A DNA stretch of 64,000 nucleotides from Helicobacter sp. 11-8110 (GCF_003288905.1 NZ_NHYL01000003.1:98764-162763), one strand, 5' to 3'; shown: positions 1-8,916, counted from the stretch's first letter. A program made the numbers and translations. The notes: generated from the sequence alone by a model not told the origin.

Positions 1-102
1 AAATTGACTTACGCCAAAAATTTCAATAAATCATAGATTGATTTTTGGTAAAAAATAAGTTAGAATTTTTGAATATACTTACAATTTAGGATAATTAGTG
101 AA

Positions 103-303
103 ATGGGAAAGATTTATTTTTATTTTAAAAAGTTTTATCAAAAATCAGATAAGTTTTTTCATTTATTGGTGGGAATGCCAAGCTACACCAAATACTTAGA
201 GCATATGCAAAAAAATCATCCTGATAAAATACCTAAAACCCAAAGAGAGTTTTTTAAAGAAGCCATGGAAGCCAAATATGGCGCAGGGCGCAATAAGTGC
301 TGA
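103..303 (+). CDS. YbdD/YjiX family small protein
   Basis: This 66-residue protein has the hallmarks of the YbdD/YjiX (DUF466) family: a central MPSYTKYLEHM segment, the NHPD motif, and a C-terminal FFKEAMEAKYG block. In many proteobacteria this gene follows cstA, a peptide/pyruvate transporter, and the small protein is thought to help that transporter. The upstream gene lies outside the window, so the pairing cannot be checked. The ATG is preceded by AGGATAA, a reasonable ribosome-binding site. The protein is basic and lacks a signal peptide, so it is probably cytoplasmic. Its molecular function is not established from sequence. Confidence 0.8.
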   Translation: MGKIYFYFKKFYQKSDKFFHLLVGMPSYTKYLEHMQKNHPDKIPKTQREFFKEAMEAKYGAGRNKC

Positions 304-379
304 TAACCCCAAAGCTATAAGTTTATAGATACAATTTTAGGGTTTAGGCTAACCTAAAACAAACTCCAAAACAACTCAC

Positions 380-790
380 TTAGCTGTTTTGGCAGTGCTC
401 ACAAATCCCAAGCAATACGATAGAAGTATCTTTGATTTTATAATGCATTTGGGTTTCACAATCTTTTTTAAGTTGCTGTATGGAGCTATCAAAATGTATA
501 TCCGTAATATCCCCACACTTCTCACATACCAAATGAATATGAGGTTTTTTAATCAACTCATAGCGTTGCTTTTGATTAGGCAATTTAACCTCATCAATAA
601 TTTTTGCCTCCTGCATAGAAGTGAGATTCTTGTAAATAGTGGCAAGAGAAATAGAAGGGTGAATCTCCCGAATATTTTCATAAATTTCTTCAATGCTAAT
701 ATGCCCTCTTTTTTCTATCTCTTTAAGAATCGTGATTCTTTGAGGGGTAATTTTAAGATTATTTTGTTTTAAAAGTTGTTCTAACATCAC
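380..790 (-). CDS. perR: Fur-family metalloregulator, PerR-like
   Basis: The 136-residue protein has an N-terminal winged helix (about residues 1-85, with the ITPQR and SLATIYKNL signatures) and a C-terminal dimerisation domain. The HIHLVCEKCGD and GICEHC segments carry the two CxxC pairs of a structural zinc site. Length and sequence fit the Campylobacter/Helicobacter PerR branch better than Fur, so it is probably a peroxide-sensing repressor of catalase- and ferritin-type genes. The PerR-versus-Fur assignment is inference. It is monocistronic, and its promoter region carries a palindrome resembling a PerR box (858-872), which suggests autoregulation. Confidence 0.8.
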   Translation of the reverse strand: MMLEQLLKQNNLKITPQRITILKEIEKRGHISIEEIYENIREIHPSISLATIYKNLTSMQEAKIIDEVKLPNQKQRYELIKKPHIHLVCEKCGDITDIHFDSSIQQLKKDCETQMHYKIKDTSIVLLGICEHCQNS

Positions 791-857
791 TAAAGCCTCT
801 CTTTAATCTAACAAAATCATTGTTGAATAGAATTATTATCATTTATAAAACTTTATC

Positions 858-872
858 TTACAATAATTATTC
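858..872. promoter_or_regulatory. Candidate PerR/Fur box
   Basis: TTACAATAATTATTC closely resembles the Bacillus PerR consensus TTATAATNATTATAA: six of seven positions in the left arm and five of seven in the right. It lies about 70 bp upstream of the PerR-like start codon, between that gene and ffh. A second AT-rich Fur-like stretch, read as AATGATAATAATTC on the minus strand, lies at 829-845, closer to the start. The autoregulatory role is inferred. Confidence 0.45.
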
Positions 873-1028
873 TTAATTTTTCAATTTTATATCATAAATT
901 TTTAACTTTTTTGCCCATTTAAATTTGAAATTCCTAAAATCTTAAATGGTTTTATTTGCTTTAAAGTTAATTTTTTATAGGATAACGGCAATTTTTTCTA
1001 AAAATTTAGGATACGATAAGGACAAAAA

Positions 1029-2369
1029 TTGTTTGGTGCTATTACAGAAAGTTTTCAAAATGCAATCAATAAAATTCGTTTTCAAGATGATGAAAAAGCC
1101 TTAAAACGAGCAATTGATGAATTGAAAAAAACACTTTTAAAATCCGATGTCCATTACAAAGTCTTAAAACACTTACTAGAAGAAGTTGAGCAAAAAACAA
1201 AATTAGCAGGAATCGGAAAAGAAAGCTTTCTGAATGCACTCAAAGAATCACTCAATCATATCCTAACTGCGCCAGGAAACTATGGTTTTATCTTTGCTTC
1301 AAAGCCACCTACCATTGTTTTGATGGCAGGATTACAAGGAAGTGGTAAAACAACAACAACAGCAAAATTAGCTAATTATCTCAAAACCAAGCAAAAAAAG
1401 GTTTTATTAGCCGCTTGCGATTTACAAAGACTAGCTGCGGTGGAGCAATTAAGACAATTAAGCAATCAAGTGGAAGTTGATTTTTTCTATGAAGAAAATA
1501 AAACTCCCATTGAAATCGCTAAAGCTGCCAAAGAAAGAGCCATAGCGGGTCTTTATGATGTTTTATTGGTTGATAGCGCGGGAAGACTAGCTATTGATGA
1601 AGCTTTAATGCAAGAATTACAAGCTATTAAAGAAACGATTAATCCTAATGAAATTTTCTATGTAGTTGATAGCTTAAGTGGGCAAGATGGGGTAAAAAGC
1701 GCTGCAACATTCCACGAAAAAATGGGTTTAAGCGGTGTAATTTTAAGCAAATTTGATGGGGATAGCAAAGGAGGAATTGCGCTCTCAATAGCCCAACAGC
1801 TTGGAATCCCGCTTCGCTTTATTGGTGTGGGCGAGAAAATACCTGATTTAGAAGTCTTTATCCCTGAACGCATTGTTAGCAGACTTATGGGAGCTGGGGA
1901 TATTCACTCTCTTGCAGAAAAAACCGCAGCTATCATTAGCGAAAAAGAAGCAAAAGATATTTCCAAAAAAATCAAAAAGGGGAAATTTACCTTTAATGAC
2001 TTTTTAGCTCAAATGGACAACATCAAAAAAATCGGCTCTATGCAGTCCATACTTTCAATGATTCCTGGACTTTCAAATATGGCAAGCTCACTTAAGGACA
2101 TTGATTTAGATAATTCCAAAGAAATCAAGCAAATAAGGGCAATGGTTAATTCTATGACACCCAAAGAAAGAGAAAATCCTGATTTGCTCAATGGTAGCAG
2201 AAAAAAACGAATTGCATTAGGAGCTGGAGTGGATGTAAGCGATCTCAATCGATTTTTAAAGCAGTTTGAAAATGCAGCCAAAATGGCAAAGAAATTCTCC
2301 GGAAAAGGTGGAATGAATGACCTTATGGCATTGATGAAAGATGCAAGGATGGGCAATCTTAGACGATGA
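1029..2369 (+). CDS. ffh: Signal recognition particle protein Ffh (SRP54)
   Basis: This 446-residue GTPase binds 4.5S RNA and signal sequences and directs membrane proteins to FtsY at the inner membrane. The N domain occupies about residues 1-90. The G domain begins with the P-loop GLQGSGKTTT (101-110) and continues through DLQR, DSAGR and SKFDGDSKGG. The methionine-rich M domain (about 300-446) carries the GSRKKRIALGAG RNA-binding motif. The start is TTG, supported by AAGGAC six to seven bases upstream and by family alignment of the first residues. It heads the rpsP-khpA-rimM-trmD-rplS block but is separated from it by a strong inverted repeat. Confidence 0.97.
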   Translation: MFGAITESFQNAINKIRFQDDEKALKRAIDELKKTLLKSDVHYKVLKHLLEEVEQKTKLAGIGKESFLNALKESLNHILTAPGNYGFIFASKPPTIVLMAGLQGSGKTTTTAKLANYLKTKQKKVLLAACDLQRLAAVEQLRQLSNQVEVDFFYEENKTPIEIAKAAKERAIAGLYDVLLVDSAGRLAIDEALMQELQAIKETINPNEIFYVVDSLSGQDGVKSAATFHEKMGLSGVILSKFDGDSKGGIALSIAQQLGIPLRFIGVGEKIPDLEVFIPERIVSRLMGAGDIHSLAEKTAAIISEKEAKDISKKIKKGKFTFNDFLAQMDNIKKIGSMQSILSMIPGLSNMASSLKDIDLDNSKEIKQIRAMVNSMTPKERENPDLLNGSRKKRIALGAGVDVSDLNRFLKQFENAAKMAKKFSGKGGMNDLMALMKDARMGNLRR

Positions 2370-2383
2370 CTAAGCTTGTCTAA

Positions 2384-2426
2384 TAAATCTGTCTAAAAGG
2401 GAGTTTCTCCCTTTTAGACAGATTTA
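2384..2426 (+). terminator. Perfect 20-bp hairpin between ffh and rpsP
   Basis: The arms at 2384-2403 and 2407-2426 are perfectly complementary over 20 bp, with a TTT loop. The repeat sits just after the ffh stop and before rpsP. There is no clean T-run downstream (TATCTGTAAAAT follows), so it may be a leaky terminator, an mRNA processing site or a stabilising stem separating ffh from the ribosomal-protein genes. Confidence 0.6.
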
Positions 2427-2467
2427 TATCTGTAAAATAAGATTTATTTTATTTAAGGAGTTTGCTT

Positions 2468-2695
2468 ATGGCAACAGTTATTCGCCTAACTAAAATGGGA
2501 CGCAAGAAAAAACCATTCTATCGAATTGTAGTAACAGATAGTAGAAAAAAAAGAGATGGGGGTTGGATTGAATCAATTGGATATTATAATCCGCTAACAG
2601 AACCTTCCACGGTTAAATTTGATGCAGAACGCTTAAAATACTGGGTTAGCGTTGGAGCTAAAATGAGCGAGAGAGTGCAGGCAATCACAAAATAA
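2468..2695 (+). CDS. rpsP: 30S ribosomal protein bS16
   Basis: The 75-residue protein matches bS16: [19 protein letters not shown] at the N-terminus, followed by [10 protein letters not shown] chose the ATG at 2468 because AAGGAG (2455-2460) is correctly spaced from it; a TTG two codons upstream would lie on top of the ribosome-binding site. It is the first gene of a translationally coupled series, and its TAA overlaps the next ATG as TAATG. Confidence 0.96.
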   Translation: MATVIRLTKMGRKKKPFYRIVVTDSRKKRDGGWIESIGYYNPLTEPSTVKFDAERLKYWVSVGAKMSERVQAITK

Positions 2696-2934
2696 TGATT
2701 GAAGATTTTATAGCACTTTATGTCAAAAAGGTTGTTAGCAAACCTGAAAAAATCCAAGTCACCAAAAAAGAATTGGATACTAATTTTTATGAAATAGAAA
2801 TTATATCTTCAGAGCAAGACATTGGAAGATTAATTGGTAAAGATGGTAAAATGATTGGTGCTATTAAAACTATCATTTCTGGCTCAAAAGCAAAAGATGG
2901 CAATTCTTATCGCGTGATTGTAAAAACAGAATAA
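2695..2934 (+). CDS. khpA: KH-domain RNA-binding protein KhpA
   Basis: The 79-residue protein consists of a single KH domain with the GRLIGKDGKMIGAIKTII loop that grips single-stranded RNA. Members of this family (YlqC/KhpA) lie between rpsP and rimM in many bacteria, exactly as here, and bind mRNAs and sRNAs, often with a KhpB partner. It overlaps rpsP and rimM through TAATG junctions, so expression is tied to ribosome biogenesis. No KhpB/Jag gene is present in the window. Confidence 0.9.
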   Translation: MIEDFIALYVKKVVSKPEKIQVTKKELDTNFYEIEIISSEQDIGRLIGKDGKMIGAIKTIISGSKAKDGNSYRVIVKTE

Positions 2935-3485
2935 TGCTTCAAAAAAATAAAATACAAAAAGATTGGGTAAGTGTCGCAAAAATAGGTCGAGCTGTCGGTG
3001 TAAAAGGTGAAGTCCTTTTACACTTATTAACGGACTTTCCTGAATCATTAAAAAGCGGGAACACTTATTTTACACAAAATGGTGCTTTAACTATTCAAAA
3101 CTACAATAAAGAAAACTCTCGCGTGAAGTTCTCACAGATTGATTCACCTCAAAAAGCCAAACAAATTACAAATTTAATTCTTTACACAACGCAAGATTCC
3201 ACAAAAGAACATTGCACTTTAAAAAAAGATGAGTTTTTTTGGTTTGATATTATAGGGAGTAAAATCATAGAAGATAATGAGATTCTAGGCGAAGTAAGCG
3301 AGATAGAGCGCTTAGGAGAAAAAGATTTTTTAATCATAAAAACCGCAGAAGAACTCTGTAAAAATGGTTTGCCAAAAAGCTTTCTAATACCCTATGAATC
3401 GCGCTATATCTTAGAAGTAGAAACAAATCTTAATCCCAAAATCATTCACACTCAACTTTGCAAAGTCATTTTAGAAAATAGCTAA
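2934..3485 (+). CDS. rimM: Ribosome maturation factor RimM
   Basis: RimM binds bS/uS19 in the 30S head and assists 16S rRNA maturation. The 183-residue protein has the N-terminal beta-barrel motif VAKIGRAVGVKGEV and a C-terminal PRC-barrel (DEFFWFDIIGSKI...PYESRYI). The C-terminal half is more divergent than in gammaproteobacteria, as is usual in this phylum. It is coupled to khpA and trmD by TAATG overlaps, the standard rpsP-rimM-trmD-rplS order. Confidence 0.93.
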   Translation: MLQKNKIQKDWVSVAKIGRAVGVKGEVLLHLLTDFPESLKSGNTYFTQNGALTIQNYNKENSRVKFSQIDSPQKAKQITNLILYTTQDSTKEHCTLKKDEFFWFDIIGSKIIEDNEILGEVSEIERLGEKDFLIIKTAEELCKNGLPKSFLIPYESRYILEVETNLNPKIIHTQLCKVILENS

Positions 3486-4189
3486 TGTATTTTTCTTTTG
3501 TTACCCTATTCCCTCATCTTATAAAATCCTATTTTAGCGATTCTATTCTACATCGCGCCATAGAAACCAAAAAAATTTCTATAGATTTTATTAACCCCAG
3601 GGATTTTAGTAAAAATCGTTTTTTGAAAGTTGATGATTATCAAATAGGAGGTGGAGCGGGATTAGTGTTAGAGCCTTTTGCGATAAGCGAAGCTTTAGAA
3701 AAGCTAAAAAAGTGTGATTCTAAAGCTCACATTATCTTTCTTACACCTTGTGGTAAAACTTTCAACCAAAGAGATTCTAAACGACTTGCAAAAAAAGAAC
3801 ATGTTGTTTTAGTTTGCGGACGCTATGAGGGATTTGATGAAAGACTAATTGAGCTTTATGCCGATGAAGTTTTAAGCGTTGGGGATTTTATTCTAACTGG
3901 CGGAGAATTAGCCGCTTTATGTCTTTGTGATAGCATTTCAAGACAAATTGATGGAGTGCTTGGAAATAGCCAATCACTCCAAGGTGAGAGCTATGAAGAG
4001 TTTTTATTAGAAGCACCCAATTTTGTAAAACCATATATTTTTAAAAATTTAAGTGTCCCTTCAGAGTATTCAAAGGGAAATCATGCTAAAATTCACGATT
4101 TAAAATTAAAGGCATCAGAGGCAAAGACAAGATTCCATAGAATTGACCTCTATTGGCAATACAAACAAAGGTTGAAAAATGAGAAATAA
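3485..4189 (+). CDS. trmD: tRNA (guanine-37-N1)-methyltransferase
   Basis: TrmD methylates G37 next to the anticodon and so prevents +1 frameshifting. The 234-residue protein shows the SPOUT trefoil-knot motifs: [27 protein letters not shown] and [15 protein letters not shown], followed by the C-terminal helical domain that reads the anticodon. Length is normal for the family. Its 3' end overlaps rplS by 11 nt. Confidence 0.96.
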   Translation: MYFSFVTLFPHLIKSYFSDSILHRAIETKKISIDFINPRDFSKNRFLKVDDYQIGGGAGLVLEPFAISEALEKLKKCDSKAHIIFLTPCGKTFNQRDSKRLAKKEHVVLVCGRYEGFDERLIELYADEVLSVGDFILTGGELAALCLCDSISRQIDGVLGNSQSLQGESYEEFLLEAPNFVKPYIFKNLSVPSEYSKGNHAKIHDLKLKASEAKTRFHRIDLYWQYKQRLKNEK

Positions 4190-4535
4190 ATACATTCAGC
4201 ATTTCGAAGATGCGCAAATAGCAGGAAAAGAGATTCCACAATTTAAAGCGGGTGATACCTTAAGAGTAGGAATTCGTATTTCAGAAGGTGATAAGACAAG
4301 GATTCAAAACTTTGAAGGAATCTGTATTTCATTGCGTGGAGTTGGCACAGGAAAAACTTTTACAATTCGTAAAATTGGAGCTAATGGGGTTGGAGTTGAG
4401 AGAATTTTTCCCCTTTACTCAGAAAGTATTGATAGCATTAAAGTGCTTAAAATCGGTCGCGTTAGAAGAGCAAAACTTTACTATCTCCGCACAAGAAGTG
4501 GAAAATCTGCAAGAATTAAAGAGATTAGAAAATAA
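4179..4535 (+). CDS. rplS: 50S ribosomal protein bL19
   Basis: The 118-residue protein matches bL19 throughout: [22 protein letters not shown], the [14 protein letters not shown] core and the C-terminal [20 protein letters not shown]. It sits at the subunit interface. It is the last gene of the ffh-rplS block and starts inside the trmD coding region. It is followed by a short convergent gap before the AEC transporter. Confidence 0.97.
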   Translation: MRNKYIQHFEDAQIAGKEIPQFKAGDTLRVGIRISEGDKTRIQNFEGICISLRGVGTGKTFTIRKIGANGVGVERIFPLYSESIDSIKVLKIGRVRRAKLYYLRTRSGKSARIKEIRK

Positions 4536-4595
4536 TCTCTTTATCCCCCACTCTTTTAAAATCTCTTTATTTTTTAGACATTACGCTGTTTTTGC

Positions 4596-5504
4596 TTAGC
4601 TCAAAAAATAACTCAAAAGCGGAATAGAAACAAAAGAAAACAAAATTCCAAATGCAATAGAACTTACTGCCAAATTACTATCCAGTTTTGCTTTCATAAT
4701 CATTGCACCTGCTAGCGTCATAGTAGGCATCGCGGATTCTAAAATAGCCACAACAACTCTAGGCTCTAACTCTACTGCCAAAAACTTCAAAAGCAAAATA
4801 AAAATTAAAGGCGCTAGTAATGTCTTACACAAAACAACAATAATGGTAGGTTTATAAGCTGTTTTAATAGCACTAAATCCAAGACCAAGACCGATAGCAA
4901 AAAGTGCAACTGCTGTTGCAGAATTCCCAAAAACCACAATGGGTTTAAAAATAAATTCTGGCAACACAAAAATCTTGCAAACAAAGCCCAACATCAAAGC
5001 AATAAAAGGAGGAAAAAATAAAATCCTTCTAATATTCTCCATCACATTAATCTTTTGATTGCTCGCATAGGAAAGCACAATGGGACCAATAATTGAAATG
5101 GGAATTGCTGTTGCCAAAGCATCATAAAAAATAACTTCACTTAAAAATACTTCCCCATACACTCCAGAAACAATAGGAATGCCAACAAAAAGCGTATTGC
5201 CAAAACAAGCTAACAAAAACATACTCACCAAAGTGCTTTTTGAAAATTTAAATACTATTCCAAGAATCACCGAAAAAATCGCTGCAAGCATACAAGAGAA
5301 CAATCCACCAAGAATTAAAACAACAAGATTTAAATCAAAATTAAGATGATAAGTCTTATCAAAAATCAAGCAAGGCAAGGCAAAAAGAATCGCAAAATCC
5401 AAAAACATACGCGATTGTTTTTGTTTCAATACCCCAACTCTTTTTGCTAAATATCCACCAAGCAATAACACAAAAATCGTAAATAACGGAGTGAAAACAA
5501 ACAT
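4596..5504 (-). CDS. AEC-family transporter (auxin efflux carrier-like permease)
   Basis: The 302-residue protein is almost entirely hydrophobic, with about ten membrane segments in two similar halves. It has the AEC features FALPCLIFDKTY near the N-terminus and ESAMPTMTLAGAMIM near the C-terminus. Bacterial AEC proteins carry organic acids such as malate, malonate or lactate; the substrate here cannot be told. It lies downstream of htrA on the same strand, separated by a hairpin terminator and about 120 bp, so it probably has its own weak promoter. Confidence 0.85.
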   Translation of the reverse strand: MFVFTPLFTIFVLLLGGYLAKRVGVLKQKQSRMFLDFAILFALPCLIFDKTYHLNFDLNLVVLILGGLFSCMLAAIFSVILGIVFKFSKSTLVSMFLLACFGNTLFVGIPIVSGVYGEVFLSEVIFYDALATAIPISIIGPIVLSYASNQKINVMENIRRILFFPPFIALMLGFVCKIFVLPEFIFKPIVVFGNSATAVALFAIGLGLGFSAIKTAYKPTIIVVLCKTLLAPLIFILLLKFLAVELEPRVVVAILESAMPTMTLAGAMIMKAKLDSNLAVSSIAFGILFSFVSIPLLSYFLS

Positions 5505-5604
5505 TGCAATATCCCAAAAAAAATGTGCAATTATAATTCCAAAAAATTAAAAGAAGCTAAGAAAACAAGAAAGAAAAACTAAATACTTAGATGATTATAA
5601 AGGC

Positions 5605-5627
5605 AAGGATAGGCTTCCCCTATCCTT
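5605..5627 (-). terminator. Hairpin terminator after htrA
   Basis: A perfect 9-bp stem (AAGGATAGG at 5605-5613 with CCTATCCTT at 5619-5627) encloses a five-base loop at the end of htrA. On the minus strand the stem is followed by GCCTTTATAATC, a modest T-rich tail. It probably limits read-through into the AEC permease gene. Confidence 0.6.
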
Positions 5628-7036
5628 TATTTAGCAACAATGCTAAAGATTCTGCCACCTCGATTGATTAGCATTCTCTTTGGTTGCCCTTTATAGCGTT
5701 TAAGTGCATCGTTAAAGGATTTTAGATCTGAAATACTAAAGCTTTCAATTTGAACAATAATATCCCCCTCTCTAAATCCTAGCTCTTCTGCCTTGCTATT
5801 TGGTGCCACTTGAGAAATAAAAATCCCTTGAATATTGCTTGGGATTCCATAATTTTCTTTTATTGTTGGCGTTAGTTCTGAAACCTCAAGCCCTTGTATG
5901 CTACCTACTTCTTTAGCAACAGATTGCGCAGTAGAAAGTTTAGCTAAAGTGAGTGTTAAATTTTGCTCCTTTTTATCTCTTATAATAGTAAGATTAATTT
6001 TGTCTTTAGGACTAAAAGTGCCAATATAATTTTTAAGCTCAGCAGCAGATCTAATAGGTTTTCCATTTACTTTAGTAATCAAATCCCAAACTTTTAAACC
6101 ACTCTTTTGTGCTGGAGAATCATTTTCAATAGAAATTACAACCGCGCCATTTTGATTCTTATAAACTTCTTTTAAATCTCCACTAATATCTTGAATACTC
6201 ACACCAAGATAACCACGCTCAATCACGCCATCTTCTATTAAAGCTTTAGAAATTTTCTTTACCATTTCTGATGGAATCGCAAATCCAATACCATGATTTC
6301 CACCTGTGCGCGAAAGAATAGCAGTGTTAATTCCAATCAATCCACCACGGCTATCAACCAATGCTCCACCACTATTTCCCGGATTAATAGAAGCATCTGT
6401 TTGGATAAAATTCTCATAATCATTAATTCCAATACCACTTTTATTTAGTGCAGAGATAATCCCTTGCGTTACACTCTCACCCACGCCAAAAGGATTCCCA
6501 ATAGCAAAAACAACATCACCCACTTGCAAATCATCACTTGAAGCAAATTTTAAAAAAGGAAGATTTTTTGCATTAATCTTTACAATTGCCAAATCACTTT
6601 TTTCATCTCTACCAATGATCTTTGCTTCATATTCTTTATTAGAATCTGGCAAAGAAACGATAATTTTATCAGCACCCTCAACCACATGATTATTAGTAAC
6701 AATATAACCATCACTTGAGATAATCACACCACTTCCAAGACTTCGTTCAATTCTATCTTTAGGCACAATCGCCCCAAAAGCATCGCCAAAAAACTGCCGA
6801 AAGAATGGATCGTTTAAAAGTGGATGTCCTTGAATATTGGTTGCTTTGACCTTTTTTTGCGTAGAGATATTAACAACACCTTTTTTTGCTTCTTTAATTG
6901 AATCATAAAAAGAATAAACTTTGTTTTCTGAAATATCAGGAGTTTCTCTAGAAGCAATATTAGGCAGCGTGCTAACTTCAAAAGCAAAAACATTTCCAGC
7001 TAACAATGCCCCAAAAAGAAGTGTTTTAATTTTCAT
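5627..7036 (-). CDS. htrA: Periplasmic serine protease/chaperone HtrA (DegP family)
   Basis: HtrA degrades or refolds damaged envelope proteins; in Helicobacter and Campylobacter it is also secreted and cleaves host E-cadherin. The 469-residue precursor has a signal peptide ending near residue 18 (GNVFA). It has a trypsin-like domain with catalytic His117 (TNNHVV), Asp148 (SDLAIV) and Ser222 (GNSGG), followed by two PDZ domains (about 270-360 and 385-469). All catalytic residues are intact. It is transcribed alone, away from the flagellin gene. Confidence 0.96.
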   Translation of the reverse strand: MKIKTLLFGALLAGNVFAFEVSTLPNIASRETPDISENKVYSFYDSIKEAKKGVVNISTQKKVKATNIQGHPLLNDPFFRQFFGDAFGAIVPKDRIERSLGSGVIISSDGYIVTNNHVVEGADKIIVSLPDSNKEYEAKIIGRDEKSDLAIVKINAKNLPFLKFASSDDLQVGDVVFAIGNPFGVGESVTQGIISALNKSGIGINDYENFIQTDASINPGNSGGALVDSRGGLIGINTAILSRTGGNHGIGFAIPSEMVKKISKALIEDGVIERGYLGVSIQDISGDLKEVYKNQNGAVVISIENDSPAQKSGLKVWDLITKVNGKPIRSAAELKNYIGTFSPKDKINLTIIRDKKEQNLTLTLAKLSTAQSVAKEVGSIQGLEVSELTPTIKENYGIPSNIQGIFISQVAPNSKAEELGFREGDIIVQIESFSISDLKSFNDALKRYKGQPKRMLINRGGRIFSIVAK

Positions 7037-7221
7037 TTGTTCTCCTTTGTTAAAATAAAATGTATAAAGAAATTATTACAAAAAATTGTAAATCAACAAA
7101 TAATCAAAAAAATATTCCCAAGCACTCTCCAAAAAACAACTAGATAAATTCCACAAAACAAGCATTTTAAAAAAGCAATAACTTTATTGCCTTAAAAATT
7201 TGTAATTTTTCACAAAAACAC

Positions 7222-7248
7222 TAAAGCTTTTAAAAAAAAATCCGATAT
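7222..7248 (+). promoter_or_regulatory. Sigma-28 (FliA) promoter of the flagellin gene
   Basis: TAAA (7222-7225), a 15-bp spacer and TCCGATAT (7241-7248) match the FliA consensus TAAA-N15-GCCGATAA very closely. Late flagellar genes such as flaA in this group use this promoter type. It places the transcript start near 7255 and leaves a leader of about 130 nt before the flagellin ATG at 7387. Confidence 0.85.
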
Positions 7249-7276
7249 AATCACATAACCAAACAAGAAAGCGCTC

Positions 7277-7301
7277 GCAAAAAGCTAAATTAGCTCTTTG
7301 C
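7277..7301 (+). promoter_or_regulatory. Hairpin in the flagellin mRNA leader
   Basis: GCAAAAAGCTAA and TTAGCTCTTTGC can pair with one A-C mismatch around a single-base loop centre. A T-rich stretch with a T6 run follows within 20 nt, so the element could be a weak attenuator or a leader-stabilising stem. Its function is unknown. Confidence 0.4.
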
Positions 7302-7343
7302 TTTTAAATTGCTTTTTTGTTTAAGGGTTAAAATTAAATCAAT

Positions 7344-7365
7344 GCTAAGCCAAGGAAGGCAAAGC
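7344..7365 (+). promoter_or_regulatory. Candidate CsrA-binding hairpin in the flagellin leader
   Basis: The leader can fold as GCT-AA-GCC, loop AAGGAA, GGC-AA-AGC, which places a GGA in the apical loop of a short stem. A second GGA is the ribosome-binding site itself (AAAAGGAG, 7373-7380), 15 nt downstream. Paired GGA sites of this kind are the classic arrangement for repression by CsrA, which is known to act on flaA mRNA in Campylobacter. CsrA binding here is inference. Confidence 0.5.
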
Positions 7366-7386
7366 AAGACATAAAAGGAGTTTCAA

Positions 7387-8883
7387 ATGGCATTTCAAGT
7401 CAATACAAATGTTAATGCATTAAATGCAACTGCACAAAGCACTTTTACACAAAATAGTCTTTCTAGTTCTTTGCAAAAGTTAAGTTCAGGTTTAAGAATC
7501 AACTCTGCTAAAGATGATGCTTCAGGTATGGCAATTGCAGATAGTTTGCGCTCTCAAGCAAACACTTTAGGTCAAGCAATCCGTAACGCAAATGATGGTA
7601 TGGGAATTATCCAAATTGCTGATAAGGCGATGGATGAGCAAGTAAAAATCCTTGACACTATCAAAACAAAAGCAACTCAAGCAGCGCAAGATGGTCAAAC
7701 CACAACAACAAGAACCGCTATTCAAGCTGACATTAATCGCCTTATCGAATCGCTTGATAATATTGCACAAACTACTTCTTATAATGGTTTGTCATTACTT
7801 TCTGGTAGCTTTACTAACAAAGAATTCCAAGTAGGAGCATTCTCTAACCAAACTATTAGAACTAGCATTGGTGCGACAAGCTCCGATAAAATCGGGCATG
7901 TTAGAAGCGAGACTTTAAAATTTAGTGCATTAGGCACCACATCGATGAAATTCGTTCAAGCACAAGGAAACAATGATGTTCAACTAGAGAGTGTTGTAAT
8001 CTCAACTTCAGCAGGGACAGGTTTGGGTGCTTTAGCAGAAGTAATCAACAAAAACTCTAATGCACTAGGGGGAGTTCGCGCAGAAGCAACGGTTATTAAA
8101 ACAGGTTCTCAAAGTGTCGCAGCAGGTAATGTTACAAGCTTAACTATCAATGGAGTAAAAATTGGTGGTATTGAAAATATTAAAGCTAATGATTCTGATG
8201 GAAGGCTTGTCCAAGCTATCAATGCTTACAAAGAGCAAACCGGTGTTCAAGCTTCAACCGATGAAGCAGGAAGACTAGTGCTCACTTCCAATGATGGTCG
8301 TGCAATCCAAGTTGCAGGTGGCGGTATGAGTGCAGGTGGTGCAGCCATTATAACTGCTGCTAATGCAACTAGCACCTTTGTTGGTTCTTTAAGCCTCACA
8401 AGAGTGGGTGCCAATGACATTAAAATTAGCGGTACAGGATTAACAAATGTTGCAAAGACAAGCGGAGCAGCTCAAACTACAACCACCCTTAGAGAAATCA
8501 AAGGAAACTTAAGTGCGGATGTTAGATCTGCTATCGGTGGAAACGCGGGAGTTTGGAGTGGTGCAACTGGACAAGGATTAGAAGCAGGAGTTATCACCCT
8601 TAAAGGTGCGATGCTAGTAATGGATATTGCAGAATCAGCAATCAAACAACTTGACTCTATCCGATCTGACCTTGGTTCTGTGCAACAACAAATGCAATCT
8701 ACAGTTAATAACATCACTATCACACAAGTGAATGTTAAATCTGCTGAATCAGGAATTAGAGAAGTTGATTTCGCTAGCGAATCTGCAAACTACTCTAACC
8801 TAAATATCCTTGCACAAGCTGGAAGCTATGCAATGAGCCAAGCTAATGCTACACAACAAAATATCTTAAGACTACTTCAATAG
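7387..8883 (+). CDS. flaA: Flagellin, FlaA type
   Basis: The 498-residue flagellin is the main filament subunit, exported through the flagellar type III apparatus. The conserved D0/D1 ends are clear: [12 protein letters not shown] and [21 protein letters not shown] at the N-terminus, and [12 protein letters not shown] with [13 protein letters not shown] at the C-terminus. The central part (about 180-390) is the variable, surface-exposed region. The length and the N-terminal MAFQVNTN match Helicobacter FlaA rather than FlaB, and the sigma-28 promoter agrees. It is transcribed alone. Confidence 0.95.
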   Translation: MAFQVNTNVNALNATAQSTFTQNSLSSSLQKLSSGLRINSAKDDASGMAIADSLRSQANTLGQAIRNANDGMGIIQIADKAMDEQVKILDTIKTKATQAAQDGQTTTTRTAIQADINRLIESLDNIAQTTSYNGLSLLSGSFTNKEFQVGAFSNQTIRTSIGATSSDKIGHVRSETLKFSALGTTSMKFVQAQGNNDVQLESVVISTSAGTGLGALAEVINKNSNALGGVRAEATVIKTGSQSVAAGNVTSLTINGVKIGGIENIKANDSDGRLVQAINAYKEQTGVQASTDEAGRLVLTSNDGRAIQVAGGGMSAGGAAIITAANATSTFVGSLSLTRVGANDIKISGTGLTNVAKTSGAAQTTTTLREIKGNLSADVRSAIGGNAGVWSGATGQGLEAGVITLKGAMLVMDIAESAIKQLDSIRSDLGSVQQQMQSTVNNITITQVNVKSAESGIREVDFASESANYSNLNILAQAGSYAMSQANATQQNILRLLQ

Positions 8884-8899
8884 TCTCTTAATCAATCTC

Positions 8900-8916
8900 A
8901 AACCCTTTTTGGGTTT
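8900..8916 (+). terminator. Terminator after flaA
   Basis: AAACCC, a T5 loop and GGGTTT form a short stem 17 nt after the flaA stop codon, and the downstream sequence is rich in T. It separates flaA from the convergent trpA. Confidence 0.55.

Noticed and set aside
389..772. 127-codon open frame on the plus strand
   Set aside because: It lies wholly antisense to the PerR-like gene, has no ribosome-binding site and no protein-like composition.
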